The translations under genes were made by a program, and so were the position numbers. A stretch of 64,000 nucleotides of DNA from Blattabacterium cuenoti (GTDB lineage: Bacteria; Bacteroidota; Bacteroidia; Flavobacteriales; Blattabacteriaceae), in NCBI RefSeq assembly GCF_014251315.1, contig NZ_CP059185.1, positions 143,017-207,016 of the forward strand. The letters are read 5' to 3'. Positions 49,809 to 59,469 of this stretch are shown in pieces. The notes under the pieces were generated by a model. The model was not told the origin of the DNA and searched no databases. It saw only the letters and a program-made list of their open reading frames with translations. Within the stretch, counting starts at the first letter, position 1, and the number at the start of each line of letters is the position of its first letter.

Positions 49809-49862
49809 TCTATTTCTTTTATTCCCTCTTGAAAATTTCTTTTTTATAATAGCTTTATAGTT

Positions 49863-51128
49863 TTAGTTTTTAAATTTATTTGTTTCACTCAAAATAGATT
49901 CTATTCCATTGGAAATAGAAAATTTTCCTAAATCTCCTAAACCATGACGTCGTAATGATATCATTTCATTTTTCTCCTCTTTATTTCCCAGAATAACCAT
50001 ATAAGGAATCTTATTTTCTTCAGAATCCCTAATTTTTTTATTAATTTTCTCGTTTCTATTATCAATAAACACACGAATATTGTAACTCAGCATTAAATTT
50101 AAAATTTTTTTTGCATAAATTATATATTTATCACTTATAGGAAGTATAACCACTTGATTAGGAACTAACCATAATGGAAGATTTCCCTTTGTGTGTTCTA
50201 TCATAATAGCAATAATACGTTCTAATGAACCAAAAGGAGCTCTATGTATCATCACGGGACGACATTTTTCATTATTTTTTCCTTTATAATATAAATCAAA
50301 TCTTTCAGGTAAATTATAATCGACTTGAATCGTTCCAAGTTGCCAATTTCTCCCTAAAGAGTCTTTAATAAGAAAATCTAATTTTGGTCCGTAAAAAGCG
50401 GCTTCTCCATAATTGATAGATGATTCTATTTCTTCTTCTTTTACTACTTGTAGTATAGCTTTTTCAGCTTTTTCCCAATTTTTTTCTGATCCTATATAAT
50501 CATCTCCTTTTTTAGGATCTCTAAGAGAAATTCTAACTGTATATGTCAAAAAACCTAGAGAACGAAATACGTAAAAAACTAAATGAATTACTTCTTTAAA
50601 CTCTTTTAACAATTGATCATGAGTACAAAAAATATGTGCATCATCTTGAGTGAAACATCTTACTCTAGTTAATCCATGAAGTTCTCCACTTTGTTCATAA
50701 CGATATACTGTTCCAAACTCCGCAAAACGTTTAGGAAGATCACGATAGGACCATTCTTGGGAACGATAAATTTCACAATGGTGAGGACAATTCATAGGTT
50801 TTAAAAGAAATTCCTCTCCTTTACGAGGGCTGTAAATAGGTTTAAAATGATCTTTTCCGTATTTACTCCAATGACCACTCCTAACATACAATTTTTTATG
50901 ACCAATATGTGGAGTCACAACCATTTCGTATCCTGACTTTTTTTGAACATTAGTTAAAAATTCTTCTAAATTTTTTCTAAGAATTGCACCTCTAGGCAAC
51001 CACAAAGGCAATCCAGTTCCCACTCTATTAGAAAAAACAAAAAATTTCAGTTTTTTTCCTATTTTTCTGTGATCTCTATCTATACTAGAATTTTCTTTGC
51101 AAAAAGGAATTGACTTATCTTCCCCCAT
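49863..51128 (-). CDS. thrS: Threonyl-tRNA synthetase lacking TGS and editing domains
   Basis: Charges tRNA-Thr. Only 421 residues are present against about 640 in most bacteria. The protein starts about 20 residues before [14 protein letters not shown], the beginning of the catalytic core, so the N-terminal TGS (N1) and editing (N2) domains are absent. The core is complete: motif 2 [19 protein letters not shown], zinc ligands in [19 protein letters not shown] and MIHRAPFGS, and motif 3 [13 protein letters not shown]. The anticodon-binding domain is at the C-terminus. Only 27 bases separate its start from glpF, so the missing part is not nearby in another frame. Serine mischarging would be uncorrected unless a separate editing factor exists. 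Confidence 0.95.
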   Translation of the reverse strand: MGEDKSIPFCKENSSIDRDHRKIGKKLKFFVFSNRVGTGLPLWLPRGAILRKNLEEFLTNVQKKSGYEMVVTPHIGHKKLYVRSGHWSKYGKDHFKPIYSPRKGEEFLLKPMNCPHHCEIYRSQEWSYRDLPKRFAEFGTVYRYEQSGELHGLTRVRCFTQDDAHIFCTHDQLLKEFKEVIHLVFYVFRSLGFLTYTVRISLRDPKKGDDYIGSEKNWEKAEKAILQVVKEEEIESSINYGEAAFYGPKLDFLIKDSLGRNWQLGTIQVDYNLPERFDLYYKGKNNEKCRPVMIHRAPFGSLERIIAIMIEHTKGNLPLWLVPNQVVILPISDKYIIYAKKILNLMLSYNIRVFIDNRNEKINKKIRDSEENKIPYMVILGNKEEKNEMISLRRHGLGDLGKFSISNGIESILSETNKFKN

Positions 51129-51155
51129 AAAAATAAGTTACAAGTTTTTTTATTT

Positions 51156-51902
51156 TTATGATGATAAAAATAAATATAATGTCGCTGCTATTATACATCC
51201 TACAATAGGACCAAGTATTGGAATCAAAGCATAATCCCAATTACTTTTTCCTTTTCCCGGAATAGGAATAATGGAATATATAATTCTTGGACCTAAGTCT
51301 CGAACGGGATTGATAGCAGCACCTGTAGCACCTCCTAAAGATAAAACAATTCCTAATACAACCAAAGCGGAAGGAAGTGCCCCTAAAGAGCCCAACCCTA
51401 TAGGATATTTTTCTTCTTTAAAAAAAAGAGTTCCTTCCAACGAAAGATATAAAGAAATGAATATAAAAACAAAAGTAGCTAATACTTCACTTAAAAAATT
51501 AGAAAATAAATTTTTTATAGAAGGAATAGTCACAAAAACAGATAATTTTTCTTGTTGTTCTTGAGTTTCAAGAAAATGATCCTTGTATAAAAACCATACG
51601 AACAAAGATCCTAACATAGCTCCAATGAATTGAGAAAAAATATAAAAGGGAACCATTTCCCAACTAAATTTTCCAATTATGGCAAAACTAATTGTTACAC
51701 AAGGATTTAAATGAGCACCACTATAAGGTGCGGCAACGGTTATTCCCATAAACACAGCTAATGCCCATCCTATGGTAATAGTTAGCCATCCTCCATTTTT
51801 ACTATGACCTTTAGTTTTTGATAAAATAACATTTGCAACCACCCCATTTCCTAAAAATACTAAAATCATTGTTCCTATGATTTCTGCATATATTTTTGTC
51901 AT
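51156..51902 (-). CDS. glpF: Glycerol facilitator (aquaglyceroporin) with altered NPA boxes
   Basis: A membrane channel of the MIP family for passive glycerol uptake. It has 248 residues with six membrane segments and two half-helices. The pore boxes are changed: SGAHLNPCVTI (NPC for NPA) and GAAINPVRDLGPRI (NPV for NPA). The selectivity-filter Arg after the second box is kept. It is the third gene of glpD-glpK-glpF, 8 bases after glpK. Glycerol is the likely solute from context, but the altered boxes could change selectivity. Confidence 0.93.
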   Translation of the reverse strand: MTKIYAEIIGTMILVFLGNGVVANVILSKTKGHSKNGGWLTITIGWALAVFMGITVAAPYSGAHLNPCVTISFAIIGKFSWEMVPFYIFSQFIGAMLGSLFVWFLYKDHFLETQEQQEKLSVFVTIPSIKNLFSNFLSEVLATFVFIFISLYLSLEGTLFFKEEKYPIGLGSLGALPSALVVLGIVLSLGGATGAAINPVRDLGPRIIYSIIPIPGKGKSNWDYALIPILGPIVGCIIAATLYLFLSS

Positions 51903-51910
51903 TTTATTTT

Positions 51911-53407
51911 TTATTTTATTTGTCTAGACCAAGAACGAGTTGTTTGGATTGCTCTTTTCCAGCCTTGAATTCTTTCTAGTCTACTAGATAGACCTCTTGG
52001 TTCAAAAACCTGTTCTAATTGCCATTTATCTTGAATATCTTCAAGACTGCTCCAATAATTAACAGCTAATCCAGATAGATAAGCAGCTCCAGCTGCTGTA
52101 AGTTCAGAAATTTTAGATTTAACAACTTTTACATTTAAAATGTCAGATTGAAATTGCATTAATAGTTTGTTTACCGTAGCTCCTCCATCAACACGAAGTT
52201 CTTTTATAGAAATACCAGAATCAGCTTCCATAGCTTTCAATACATCCATATTTTGAAAAGCAATACTTTCTAATGCCGCTCTAACAAAATGAGCAGAAGA
52301 AGTTCCTCTTGTAATGCCTACAATAGTTCCTCTAGCTTTTTGATCCCAATAAGGTGCTCCTAACCCTGAAAAAGCTGGAACCATATATAAACCTTCCGTA
52401 TTATCCACTGTAGAAGCTAATATTTCCGCTTCATTAGAAGATAAAAGAAGTCCTAATCCATCTCTAAGCCATTGAACAACAGCTCCTGCAATAAAAACAC
52501 TTCCTTCTAACGCATATTGAACTTTGTTTTTAATTTTCCAAGCAACAGTAGTAATTAAATTATTTTGAGAAAAAACAGGATTATCACCTACATTCATTAA
52601 CATAAAACATCCTGTTCCATAAGTATTTTTTACCATCCCAATTTTAGTACACATTTGACCAAAAAGAGCAGCTTGTTGATCCCCAGCAATACCAGATATT
52701 GGTATTTTATGTGATAGAATATGTCCTGTTGTATAACCAAAAATTTCACTAGATGATTTTACTTCTGGAAGCATAGTGATTGGAATATTAAATAAATCTA
52801 TCAATTCTTGATCCCAACTAAGCGTGTGAATATTAAATAACATAGTACGAGAAGCATTGGTTACATCTGTAACATGAATTTCTTTACCGGTTAAATTCCA
52901 TATTAACCATGAATCTATTGTTCCAAATGCTAAAGATCCAGAATCAGCTTTTTTTTTAGCCCCAGGAACATTTTCTAATATCCATCGAATTTTCGTAGCG
53001 GAAAAATAAGGATCTATAATTAAACCTGTTTTTTTTCGGATCATTTCGGTTAATCCTTCTTTTTTAATTTGATCACAATACTTGAATGTACGTCTATCTT
53101 GCCACACTATAGCATTAAAAATAGGTTCTCCCGTTTTTTTATCCCATACAACAGTAGTTTCTCTTTGATTTGTGATTCCTATTGATACAATATTTTCCCC
53201 TTCTAAATTAGCCTTTAAAATAGCTTCTAAAGCAACTGAAGCTTGTGTAGACCATATTTCTTCCGCATTGTGTTCTACCCATCCAGGATTAGGGTAAATT
53301 TGTGTAAATTCTCTTTGAGCTATAGAAATAATATTTCCAATTTGATCAAAAATAATAGCTCTAGAACTGGTAGTTCCCTGGTCTAATGATAGCACATATT
53401 TTTTCAT
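51911..53407 (-). CDS. glpK: Glycerol kinase
   Basis: Phosphorylates glycerol, trapping it in the cell. It has 498 residues, matching E. coli GlpK (502). The N-terminal ATPase motif is [38 protein letters not shown] and [20 protein letters not shown] complete the FGGY-family signatures. It lies between glpD and glpF. Confidence 0.98.
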   Translation of the reverse strand: MKKYVLSLDQGTTSSRAIIFDQIGNIISIAQREFTQIYPNPGWVEHNAEEIWSTQASVALEAILKANLEGENIVSIGITNQRETTVVWDKKTGEPIFNAIVWQDRRTFKYCDQIKKEGLTEMIRKKTGLIIDPYFSATKIRWILENVPGAKKKADSGSLAFGTIDSWLIWNLTGKEIHVTDVTNASRTMLFNIHTLSWDQELIDLFNIPITMLPEVKSSSEIFGYTTGHILSHKIPISGIAGDQQAALFGQMCTKIGMVKNTYGTGCFMLMNVGDNPVFSQNNLITTVAWKIKNKVQYALEGSVFIAGAVVQWLRDGLGLLLSSNEAEILASTVDNTEGLYMVPAFSGLGAPYWDQKARGTIVGITRGTSSAHFVRAALESIAFQNMDVLKAMEADSGISIKELRVDGGATVNKLLMQFQSDILNVKVVKSKISELTAAGAAYLSGLAVNYWSSLEDIQDKWQLEQVFEPRGLSSRLERIQGWKRAIQTTRSWSRQIK

Positions 53408-53435
53408 ACATAAACATATAATAATTTTTATACTA

Positions 53436-55037
53436 TCAAACTTCTGGATAATAGTATTGTATAGCTAGCTTTTTGAAAGCTGCTACTTGTGATTTTTCCC
53501 ATTTCTCATCTTTAGAAAGCTCTTTAGCCATTAAAGAAGCAACCCTGGGTGCTATATCTATTGCTTTTTTAGCATTTAAAAATAATAAGCGAAATCTTCT
53601 AGCCAAAATATCTTCAATTGTTCTCGCCATTTCATAACGAACCATCCAAACTACTTCTGCTTCGGTATAAGAATAAGAATTTTTTGAAATTAAGGAAACT
53701 CCCAATAATGGATTTTTCTCTATTAATTTTTTTATATGATATTCATCTTCTCCATATTTATCCCAATGATGATTTTTACTTGTATATGAAGAATAGGAAC
53801 CATAAATTTTGAGATTCTTTGTTATAGAAGGCATTTTATTTAATTTTCCTATTTCAATAGCTTTATTTACAGTATCTTCTGCCATTTTTCTATAAGTAGT
53901 CCATTTTCCACCTATAATGCTAATTAATCCAGAAGAACTAATCATAAGTTTATGAGATCTAGAAATATCTTTAGTTTTAGTAGTAACAGAATAATAATTT
54001 TTAGTAACAAAAAGAGGACGTAATCCGGAAAATGCACTTAGTATATCACTTTTTTTTGTATGAAGTACAAAATATTTGTTAAAAGTTTGTAATATAAAAT
54101 CGATTTCTTCTTCTAAAGGTTTCGGTTCAAGAACACTGTTATCTATAAAAGTGTCTGTAGTACCTACTAAAACATGATCATACCATGGAACACAAAATAA
54201 AACTCTTCCATCCTTAGTTTTTGGAATGACTATAGCATTTGAACTACTAAAAAAAGATTTATCTAATACAATGTGTGTTCCTTGACTTGGTTTTATAAAA
54301 ATAGGACATGTAGATTCATCCATTCTTGAAATAGAATCAGAAAAAACTCCAGTAGCGTTTATAACTATTTTTGAATAAATAGAATATTTTTTTTTAGTTT
54401 CAAGATCACAGGCGATAACTCCAGAAATTTTATTCCCAACTTTTTTTATCAAACTTTTGACTTTAAAATAATTTAATAATATTCCACCTTTTTGAACACA
54501 AGTCTGAGCCAAATTTATAGCTAAACGTGAATCATCAAACTGTCCATCATAATATAAAACTCCTCCTTTCAACTCTTTACTTTTAATTTCTGGAAAATTT
54601 TTAACTATTTCATCTTTGGATAAAAATCTGGATTTTCCAAAACTTAAAGAACCAGATAGCCATTCATACAATTTTAAACCAGTCCAATACATAATACCCA
54701 TTTTCCAATTAAAGATCGGAATAATAAATTTTTGTTTTTTTACTAAATGAGGAGCATTTTTTAGTAAAAAACCTCTTTCTCGTAATGCTTCATAAACTAA
54801 TCTTATATTTCCTTGAGCTAAATACCGGATTCCTCCATGAATTAATTTTGTACTTCTACTTGAAGTCGCTTTAGAAAAATCGGACTGTTCTAATAAAAGG
54901 GTTTTATATCCTCTAGAAGAAGAATCCAAAGCGATTCCTAACCCTGTAGCTCCTCCTCCAATAATGATCACATCCCAAATATTTACACTGTCTAAAATGT
55001 TTAAAAACTTATCTCTATTTAAAAAACCTTTCATCAT
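53436..55037 (-). CDS. glpD: Glycerol-3-phosphate dehydrogenase, FAD-dependent
   Basis: Oxidises glycerol 3-phosphate to DHAP at the membrane, passing electrons to the quinone pool. It has 533 residues. The FAD-binding motif [20 protein letters not shown] is at about residues 22-41. [19 protein letters not shown] is the GlpD signature. [15 protein letters not shown] and the C-terminal domain with [19 protein letters not shown] follow. The start could be either of two adjacent ATGs. It is first in glpDKF; DHAP feeds FbaA or lower glycolysis. Confidence 0.97.
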   Translation of the reverse strand: MMKGFLNRDKFLNILDSVNIWDVIIIGGGATGLGIALDSSSRGYKTLLLEQSDFSKATSSRSTKLIHGGIRYLAQGNIRLVYEALRERGFLLKNAPHLVKKQKFIIPIFNWKMGIMYWTGLKLYEWLSGSLSFGKSRFLSKDEIVKNFPEIKSKELKGGVLYYDGQFDDSRLAINLAQTCVQKGGILLNYFKVKSLIKKVGNKISGVIACDLETKKKYSIYSKIVINATGVFSDSISRMDESTCPIFIKPSQGTHIVLDKSFFSSSNAIVIPKTKDGRVLFCVPWYDHVLVGTTDTFIDNSVLEPKPLEEEIDFILQTFNKYFVLHTKKSDILSAFSGLRPLFVTKNYYSVTTKTKDISRSHKLMISSSGLISIIGGKWTTYRKMAEDTVNKAIEIGKLNKMPSITKNLKIYGSYSSYTSKNHHWDKYGEDEYHIKKLIEKNPLLGVSLISKNSYSYTEAEVVWMVRYEMARTIEDILARRFRLLFLNAKKAIDIAPRVASLMAKELSKDEKWEKSQVAAFKKLAIQYYYPEV

Positions 55038-55104
55038 GTTTCACTCGTATCAAATTTCAAACGGAATCTCCGATTGTATTGGGACTTTTAAAAAAGTAAA
55101 TGAA

Positions 55105-55112
55105 CAAAATTA
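55105..55112 (-). promoter_or_regulatory. TAnnTTTG-type -7 box upstream of glpD
   Basis: Minus-strand TAATTTTG lies 67 bases before the glpD ATG in the 110-base spacer after ffh. It could start the glpDKF transcript separately from ffh. No -33 TTG is seen at 19-21 bases. Confidence 0.35.
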
Positions 55113-55147
55113 AAAATATTTTCAATAAAAGAAAATTATAATTGTAA

Positions 55148-56503
55148 TTATACATTATTTTCTTTATTATTAATCATTTGATATATAAAATCTTTTACAA
55201 TTTTTTTCCCTGAATGATCATGAATTTTCTTCATGATTTTGTTCATATCATAAAATTGTTTTATGAAAAGATCTATATCACTCAATGTAATACCAGATCC
55301 TTTAGATATTCTTTTTTTTCTTCTCACATCAGTAAGAATCTTAGGATGATTTCTTTCATAAGGAGTCATAGAATAAATAATAGATTCTATTTTTTTAAAA
55401 GAATTTTTTTCATTTCCATAAAAAGAAAAAAACCTATCAATTCCAGGAATCATTGAAATAATATTTTTTATATTCCCTATTTTTTTAATTTGTTGAATTT
55501 GTTCTAATAAATCATTAAAACTAAAACGATTTTTGTTAATTTTTTGATAAATTTTTTTAGTTCTTTTTTCATCAAATTGTTCTTGTACTTTTTCAACTAA
55601 AGAAACGATATCACCCATACCTAATATTCTATTCGCTATTCTGTCTGGATGAAAAACTTCTAAATCTTCTATTTTTTCTCCATTACTAATAAATTTTATA
55701 GGTTTTTTCACTGCACTAGACATAGTTATAGCAACACCTCCTCTACTATCTCCATCTAATTTTGTGATGACAATTCCATTAAAATTCAATACTTTTGAAA
55801 AAGATTGGGCTGTGTTTATAGCATCCTGTCCTGTCATAGCGTCTACAACAAATAAAACCTCATCTGGTTGAGAATGTTGATTAATTTTTTTTATTTCTTC
55901 CATCATGATTTCATCTATTGCTAATCTACCAGCTGTATCAATGATAATTACGTTTCTCTTCTTTTTTAAAGCATAAAGAATAGATTGATCCACAATATCT
56001 ATAACATTTTTACTTTTTTCTTTAGAAAAAACAGGAATATTTGCTTGTTTCGCAATCAATTGTAGTTGATCTATAGCTGCAGGACGATAAATATCTGCAG
56101 CGACCAGTAAAGGAGATTTATTTTTTTTTTTTAAAAAAAAAGCAAGTTTAGAGGAAAAAGAAGTTTTTCCACTTCCTTGTAATCCACAAATTAAGATAAT
56201 AGAAGGATTTTTTTTAGAAAGATTTATTTCTACACTTTTTTCCCCCATAAGAGAAACTAATTCGTCATATACTATTTTTGTAATTAATTGTTTTGGATTT
56301 AAAGAAATAAGGACTTTTTTTCCTATAGATTTTTCTTGAATTTTTCTAATAAAACTTCTAACTATTTTATAATTCACATCCGCATCAATTAATGCTCGTC
56401 CAATTTCTTTTAAAGAAGATGCTATATTAGTTTCTGTAATTGTATTGTGCCCCTTCAAAATATGAAGAGCCTTAGAAAATTTATTTTGTAAATGTTCAAA
56501 CAT
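55148..56503 (-). CDS. ffh: Signal recognition particle GTPase
   Basis: Binds signal sequences on ribosomes and targets them with FtsY to the membrane. It has 451 residues: an N domain (about 1-85), a G domain (P-loop CGLQGSGKTSFSSKLA near 108; DTAGRLAIDE; TKLDGDSRGG) and a C-terminal M domain (about 300-451; MIPGIDRFF and RRKRISKGSGITLSDI). The 4.5S RNA partner is not in the window. argS lies 18 bases upstream on the same strand. Confidence 0.97.
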   Translation of the reverse strand: MFEHLQNKFSKALHILKGHNTITETNIASSLKEIGRALIDADVNYKIVRSFIRKIQEKSIGKKVLISLNPKQLITKIVYDELVSLMGEKSVEINLSKKNPSIILICGLQGSGKTSFSSKLAFFLKKKNKSPLLVAADIYRPAAIDQLQLIAKQANIPVFSKEKSKNVIDIVDQSILYALKKKRNVIIIDTAGRLAIDEIMMEEIKKINQHSQPDEVLFVVDAMTGQDAINTAQSFSKVLNFNGIVITKLDGDSRGGVAITMSSAVKKPIKFISNGEKIEDLEVFHPDRIANRILGMGDIVSLVEKVQEQFDEKRTKKIYQKINKNRFSFNDLLEQIQQIKKIGNIKNIISMIPGIDRFFSFYGNEKNSFKKIESIIYSMTPYERNHPKILTDVRRKKRISKGSGITLSDIDLFIKQFYDMNKIMKKIHDHSGKKIVKDFIYQMINNKENNV

Positions 56504-56521
56504 AGATATACATTTTTTTAT

Positions 56522-58279
56522 TTACATACGATCAAGCATTTTAATACCTAATAAATTCATACCAGATTTTAAAATATTTCCTGTTATATGAATAATATTC
56601 ATGCAAATGTTGCTATGAATCACGTTTAAAGGATCTATTAATTTTTTATTTTGATAAAGATGGTTGAAAGTTTTAGATACTTCATAAATATAATTTGCAA
56701 TTAAAGAAGGATTTAAATAAATTGCTGATTTTTTTAGAATCAATGGATATTTTTGAAGAATTTTTATCATGTTTTTCTCATGTACATCAAATTTGATATT
56801 TGACCAATAATAATTAAGTAATAAACGAAAATTGAAAAAATTTCGTTCTAAAGAACGAATTCTAGAATAAGTGTACTGAATATATGTTCCTGTTTTTCCT
56901 TTAAAATCTATAGATTTTTCAGGATGAAAAATTATTTTCTTTCTTGGATCTATTTTAAGAAAATAATATTTCAAAGCCCCTAATCCTATTATTTCAGCAT
57001 ATTTTTCTTGTTCTTCTTTTTTTTCTTTAGGATATTTTTTTAGAAAATTCTTTTTTGCAATAGAAGACATTTCTAAAATAATACTGTCGGCATCTATAAT
57101 ATTTCCTTCTCTAGATTTCATTCTACCACTTGGTAAATATACCATTTCATATGATAAGTGTGACAATTTATTTACCCATATATATCCTAAACGTTTTAAT
57201 ACATTAAAAAGAACTTGAAAATGATAATCTTGTTCTTTTCCTACTATATAGATGATTTGATCTACATTGTATTTTTTAAAACGTTCTATAGCTGTTCCAA
57301 TGTCCTGAGTTATATATACGGAAGTTTGATCAGATCGCAATAAAAGTTTTTGATCAAAACCTTCTTTGATTAAATCAATCCAAATTGATCCATCTTTTTT
57401 TTGAAAAAAAACACCTTCTTTAAGACCTTTTTTTACAATTTTTTTTCCAATTTCATAAATATTACTTTCATACTCTGTTTGATCAAAAGTGATACCCAAT
57501 TTTTTATAGGTTTTTTCAAAACCATTATAGACCCATTGATTCATCTTTTTCCAAGTATTTCGAATAACAGGATCTCCTAATTCCCATTTTTTAAGCAATT
57601 CTCTAGCCTGATTTAGAATTGAAGACTGAGTAGATTTTCTATTAGATAATTCTTGAATTTCTTTATGATAAATTTTATTAAACAAACTATAATATTTTCC
57701 TACGAAATGATCTCCTTTTATTTTAACACTATCAGGGGTTTCTCCTTTTCCAAACATTTTCCATGCTATCATAGATTTACATATATGTATTCCTCTATCA
57801 TTAATAATTTGAATTTTTATTATTTCATGACCAACTGTTTTTAATATTTCAGCGATAGATGCTCCAATAAGACTATTTCTAATATGTCCTAAATGAAGAG
57901 GTTTATTAGTATTAGGAGAAGAATATTCTATCATTATTTTTTTAGAAGGATATTTTAATTCAAAAAAATTTGTATTTAACATTTCTTTCAAAATATGAAT
58001 ATAATAATCATTTTTGAAAATAAAATTTAAAAATCCTCTAATAATAGAAAATTGAATCAATCCTTTTAATTGATTTTGAACATAATCTCCTATATCCTTT
58101 CCTATTTTTTCTACAGGCTTTTTGAATTTTTTAGATAAAGGAAATAAAATCAAAGTAATATCTCCTGGATATTCTTTTTTAGTATATTGAAAATCCAATT
58201 TAGGACAAGATTCTATTTTATATAAAATCAATATGGATTCTTTAACTATTTTCTCTATAGATTGAAAATGATCATTCAT
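56522..58279 (-). CDS. argS: Arginyl-tRNA synthetase
   Basis: Charges tRNA-Arg. It has 585 residues from the preferred ATG at 58279; another in-frame ATG lies four codons upstream. Class I signatures are SPNTNKPLHLGHIRNSLIG (the HIGH box as HLGH) and MVYLPSGRMKSREGN in place of KMSKS, as is normal for ArgRS. The N-terminal additional domain (about 1-115) and the C-terminal DALR helical domain (from about 460) are both present. It sits between ilvE and ffh. Confidence 0.97.
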   Translation of the reverse strand: MNDHFQSIEKIVKESILILYKIESCPKLDFQYTKKEYPGDITLILFPLSKKFKKPVEKIGKDIGDYVQNQLKGLIQFSIIRGFLNFIFKNDYYIHILKEMLNTNFFELKYPSKKIMIEYSSPNTNKPLHLGHIRNSLIGASIAEILKTVGHEIIKIQIINDRGIHICKSMIAWKMFGKGETPDSVKIKGDHFVGKYYSLFNKIYHKEIQELSNRKSTQSSILNQARELLKKWELGDPVIRNTWKKMNQWVYNGFEKTYKKLGITFDQTEYESNIYEIGKKIVKKGLKEGVFFQKKDGSIWIDLIKEGFDQKLLLRSDQTSVYITQDIGTAIERFKKYNVDQIIYIVGKEQDYHFQVLFNVLKRLGYIWVNKLSHLSYEMVYLPSGRMKSREGNIIDADSIILEMSSIAKKNFLKKYPKEKKEEQEKYAEIIGLGALKYYFLKIDPRKKIIFHPEKSIDFKGKTGTYIQYTYSRIRSLERNFFNFRLLLNYYWSNIKFDVHEKNMIKILQKYPLILKKSAIYLNPSLIANYIYEVSKTFNHLYQNKKLIDPLNVIHSNICMNIIHITGNILKSGMNLLGIKMLDRM

Positions 58280-58309
58280 AGACAATAACAAAACAATATA
58301 GAACGATTT

Positions 58310-59377
58310 TTACAAATATCTTTTTAATTGAACTCTCCATCCAAAAGGATCTTCTGATCGATTATGTTGTATATCTAATAATTTCTTCTTTAAAGAATAA
58401 GATATTCTTTTTTTTTCTGTAATTTCCGGTAAAAAAAAATCATTACCTTTATAACTAATTGTTTTAAAATGATTTATAACAGCTGCGGTTCCACAACCAA
58501 AAGCTTCTTTCAATTCACCAGTTTTAAACCCTTCTATGATTTCTGAAACACTTAAATTTCGTTCTTCTACGAAGAAACCTTCTTTTTTAGCTAAAGAAAG
58601 AATACTTTTACAGGTAATTCCACTTAATATGTTTTCATTCGCTTTTGGCGTTATAAGTTTATTTTTTAAGTAAAAAAAAACATTCATCGTACCGGATTCT
58701 TCTATCATTGTATGAGTAGAAGAATCTGTCCATAAGATTTGATCAAATCCTTCTTCGTTAGCTAGTCTAGTAGGGTAAAAAGAAGAAGCATAATTCCCAG
58801 CAGCTTTAGTAAAACCAACTCCTCCTGATGCGGAACGACTATATTTTTCTTCTATTTTAATTTTTAAAGAATGTTTATAATAGGCATCTGCAGGAGTAGA
58901 TATAATCATAAACATGTAATCTTTAGAAGGTTTAGCTGACAAAACTCCATTAGTTGCAATTATAAAAGGGCGAATATATAAAGATTGTCCATAATTTTTT
59001 GGGATCCAATCCCTGTCTATATCTATTAATTTTTTTAATCCATTCATAAAAACATTTTCTGGAATCATCGGCATTTCCAAACGAGCAGCAGATCTATTTA
59101 TTCTCTTAAAGTTTTCTTCTGGACGAAATAAAAAAACTTCTTCATTTTTATCTTTATAAGCTTTCATACCTTCAAAAACAGCTTGTCCATAATGAAAAAC
59201 GAGAGACATAGGGGATAACATTATATTTCCAAAAGGCTTAATGATAGAATTTTTCCATTTTCCATTCTTGAATTCAGAACAAAACATATGATCTGAATAT
59301 TGATTTCCAAAGAAAATATTGTTAAAATCCATTTTCCCAATCCTAGAATGTAAGGTTTTTTCTATTTCTACTTTCAT
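58310..59377 (-). CDS. ilvE: Branched-chain amino-acid aminotransferase
   Basis: A PLP transaminase for the last step of leucine, isoleucine and valine synthesis. From MKVEIEKTLHSRIGKMDFNN it has 355 residues; up to seven upstream codons are open, but they begin close to the predicted transcription start. MSLVFHYGQAVFEGMKAYK, the PLP lysine region SRSASGGVGFTKAAGNYASS and FGCGTAAVINHF match the longer (group II) BCAT class. The downstream neighbour is argS. Confidence 0.96.
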   Translation of the reverse strand: MKVEIEKTLHSRIGKMDFNNIFFGNQYSDHMFCSEFKNGKWKNSIIKPFGNIMLSPMSLVFHYGQAVFEGMKAYKDKNEEVFLFRPEENFKRINRSAARLEMPMIPENVFMNGLKKLIDIDRDWIPKNYGQSLYIRPFIIATNGVLSAKPSKDYMFMIISTPADAYYKHSLKIKIEEKYSRSASGGVGFTKAAGNYASSFYPTRLANEEGFDQILWTDSSTHTMIEESGTMNVFFYLKNKLITPKANENILSGITCKSILSLAKKEGFFVEERNLSVSEIIEGFKTGELKEAFGCGTAAVINHFKTISYKGNDFFLPEITEKKRISYSLKKKLLDIQHNRSEDPFGWRVQLKRYL

Positions 59378-59406
59378 AAAATTAAAAAACATTAACATTA
59401 GTGAAA

Positions 59407-59414
59407 CAAATATA
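59407..59414 (-). promoter_or_regulatory. TAnnTTTG-type -7 box upstream of ilvE
   Basis: Minus-strand TATATTTG lies 29 bases before the preferred ilvE ATG (59377). Transcription from it would start around 59400, making the longer start at 59398 nearly leaderless. Confidence 0.4.
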
Positions 59415-59469
59415 ATAATAAATAATTATTTTTTGGTTTTAAAAAAATTATAATAAAATACTGAATTTT

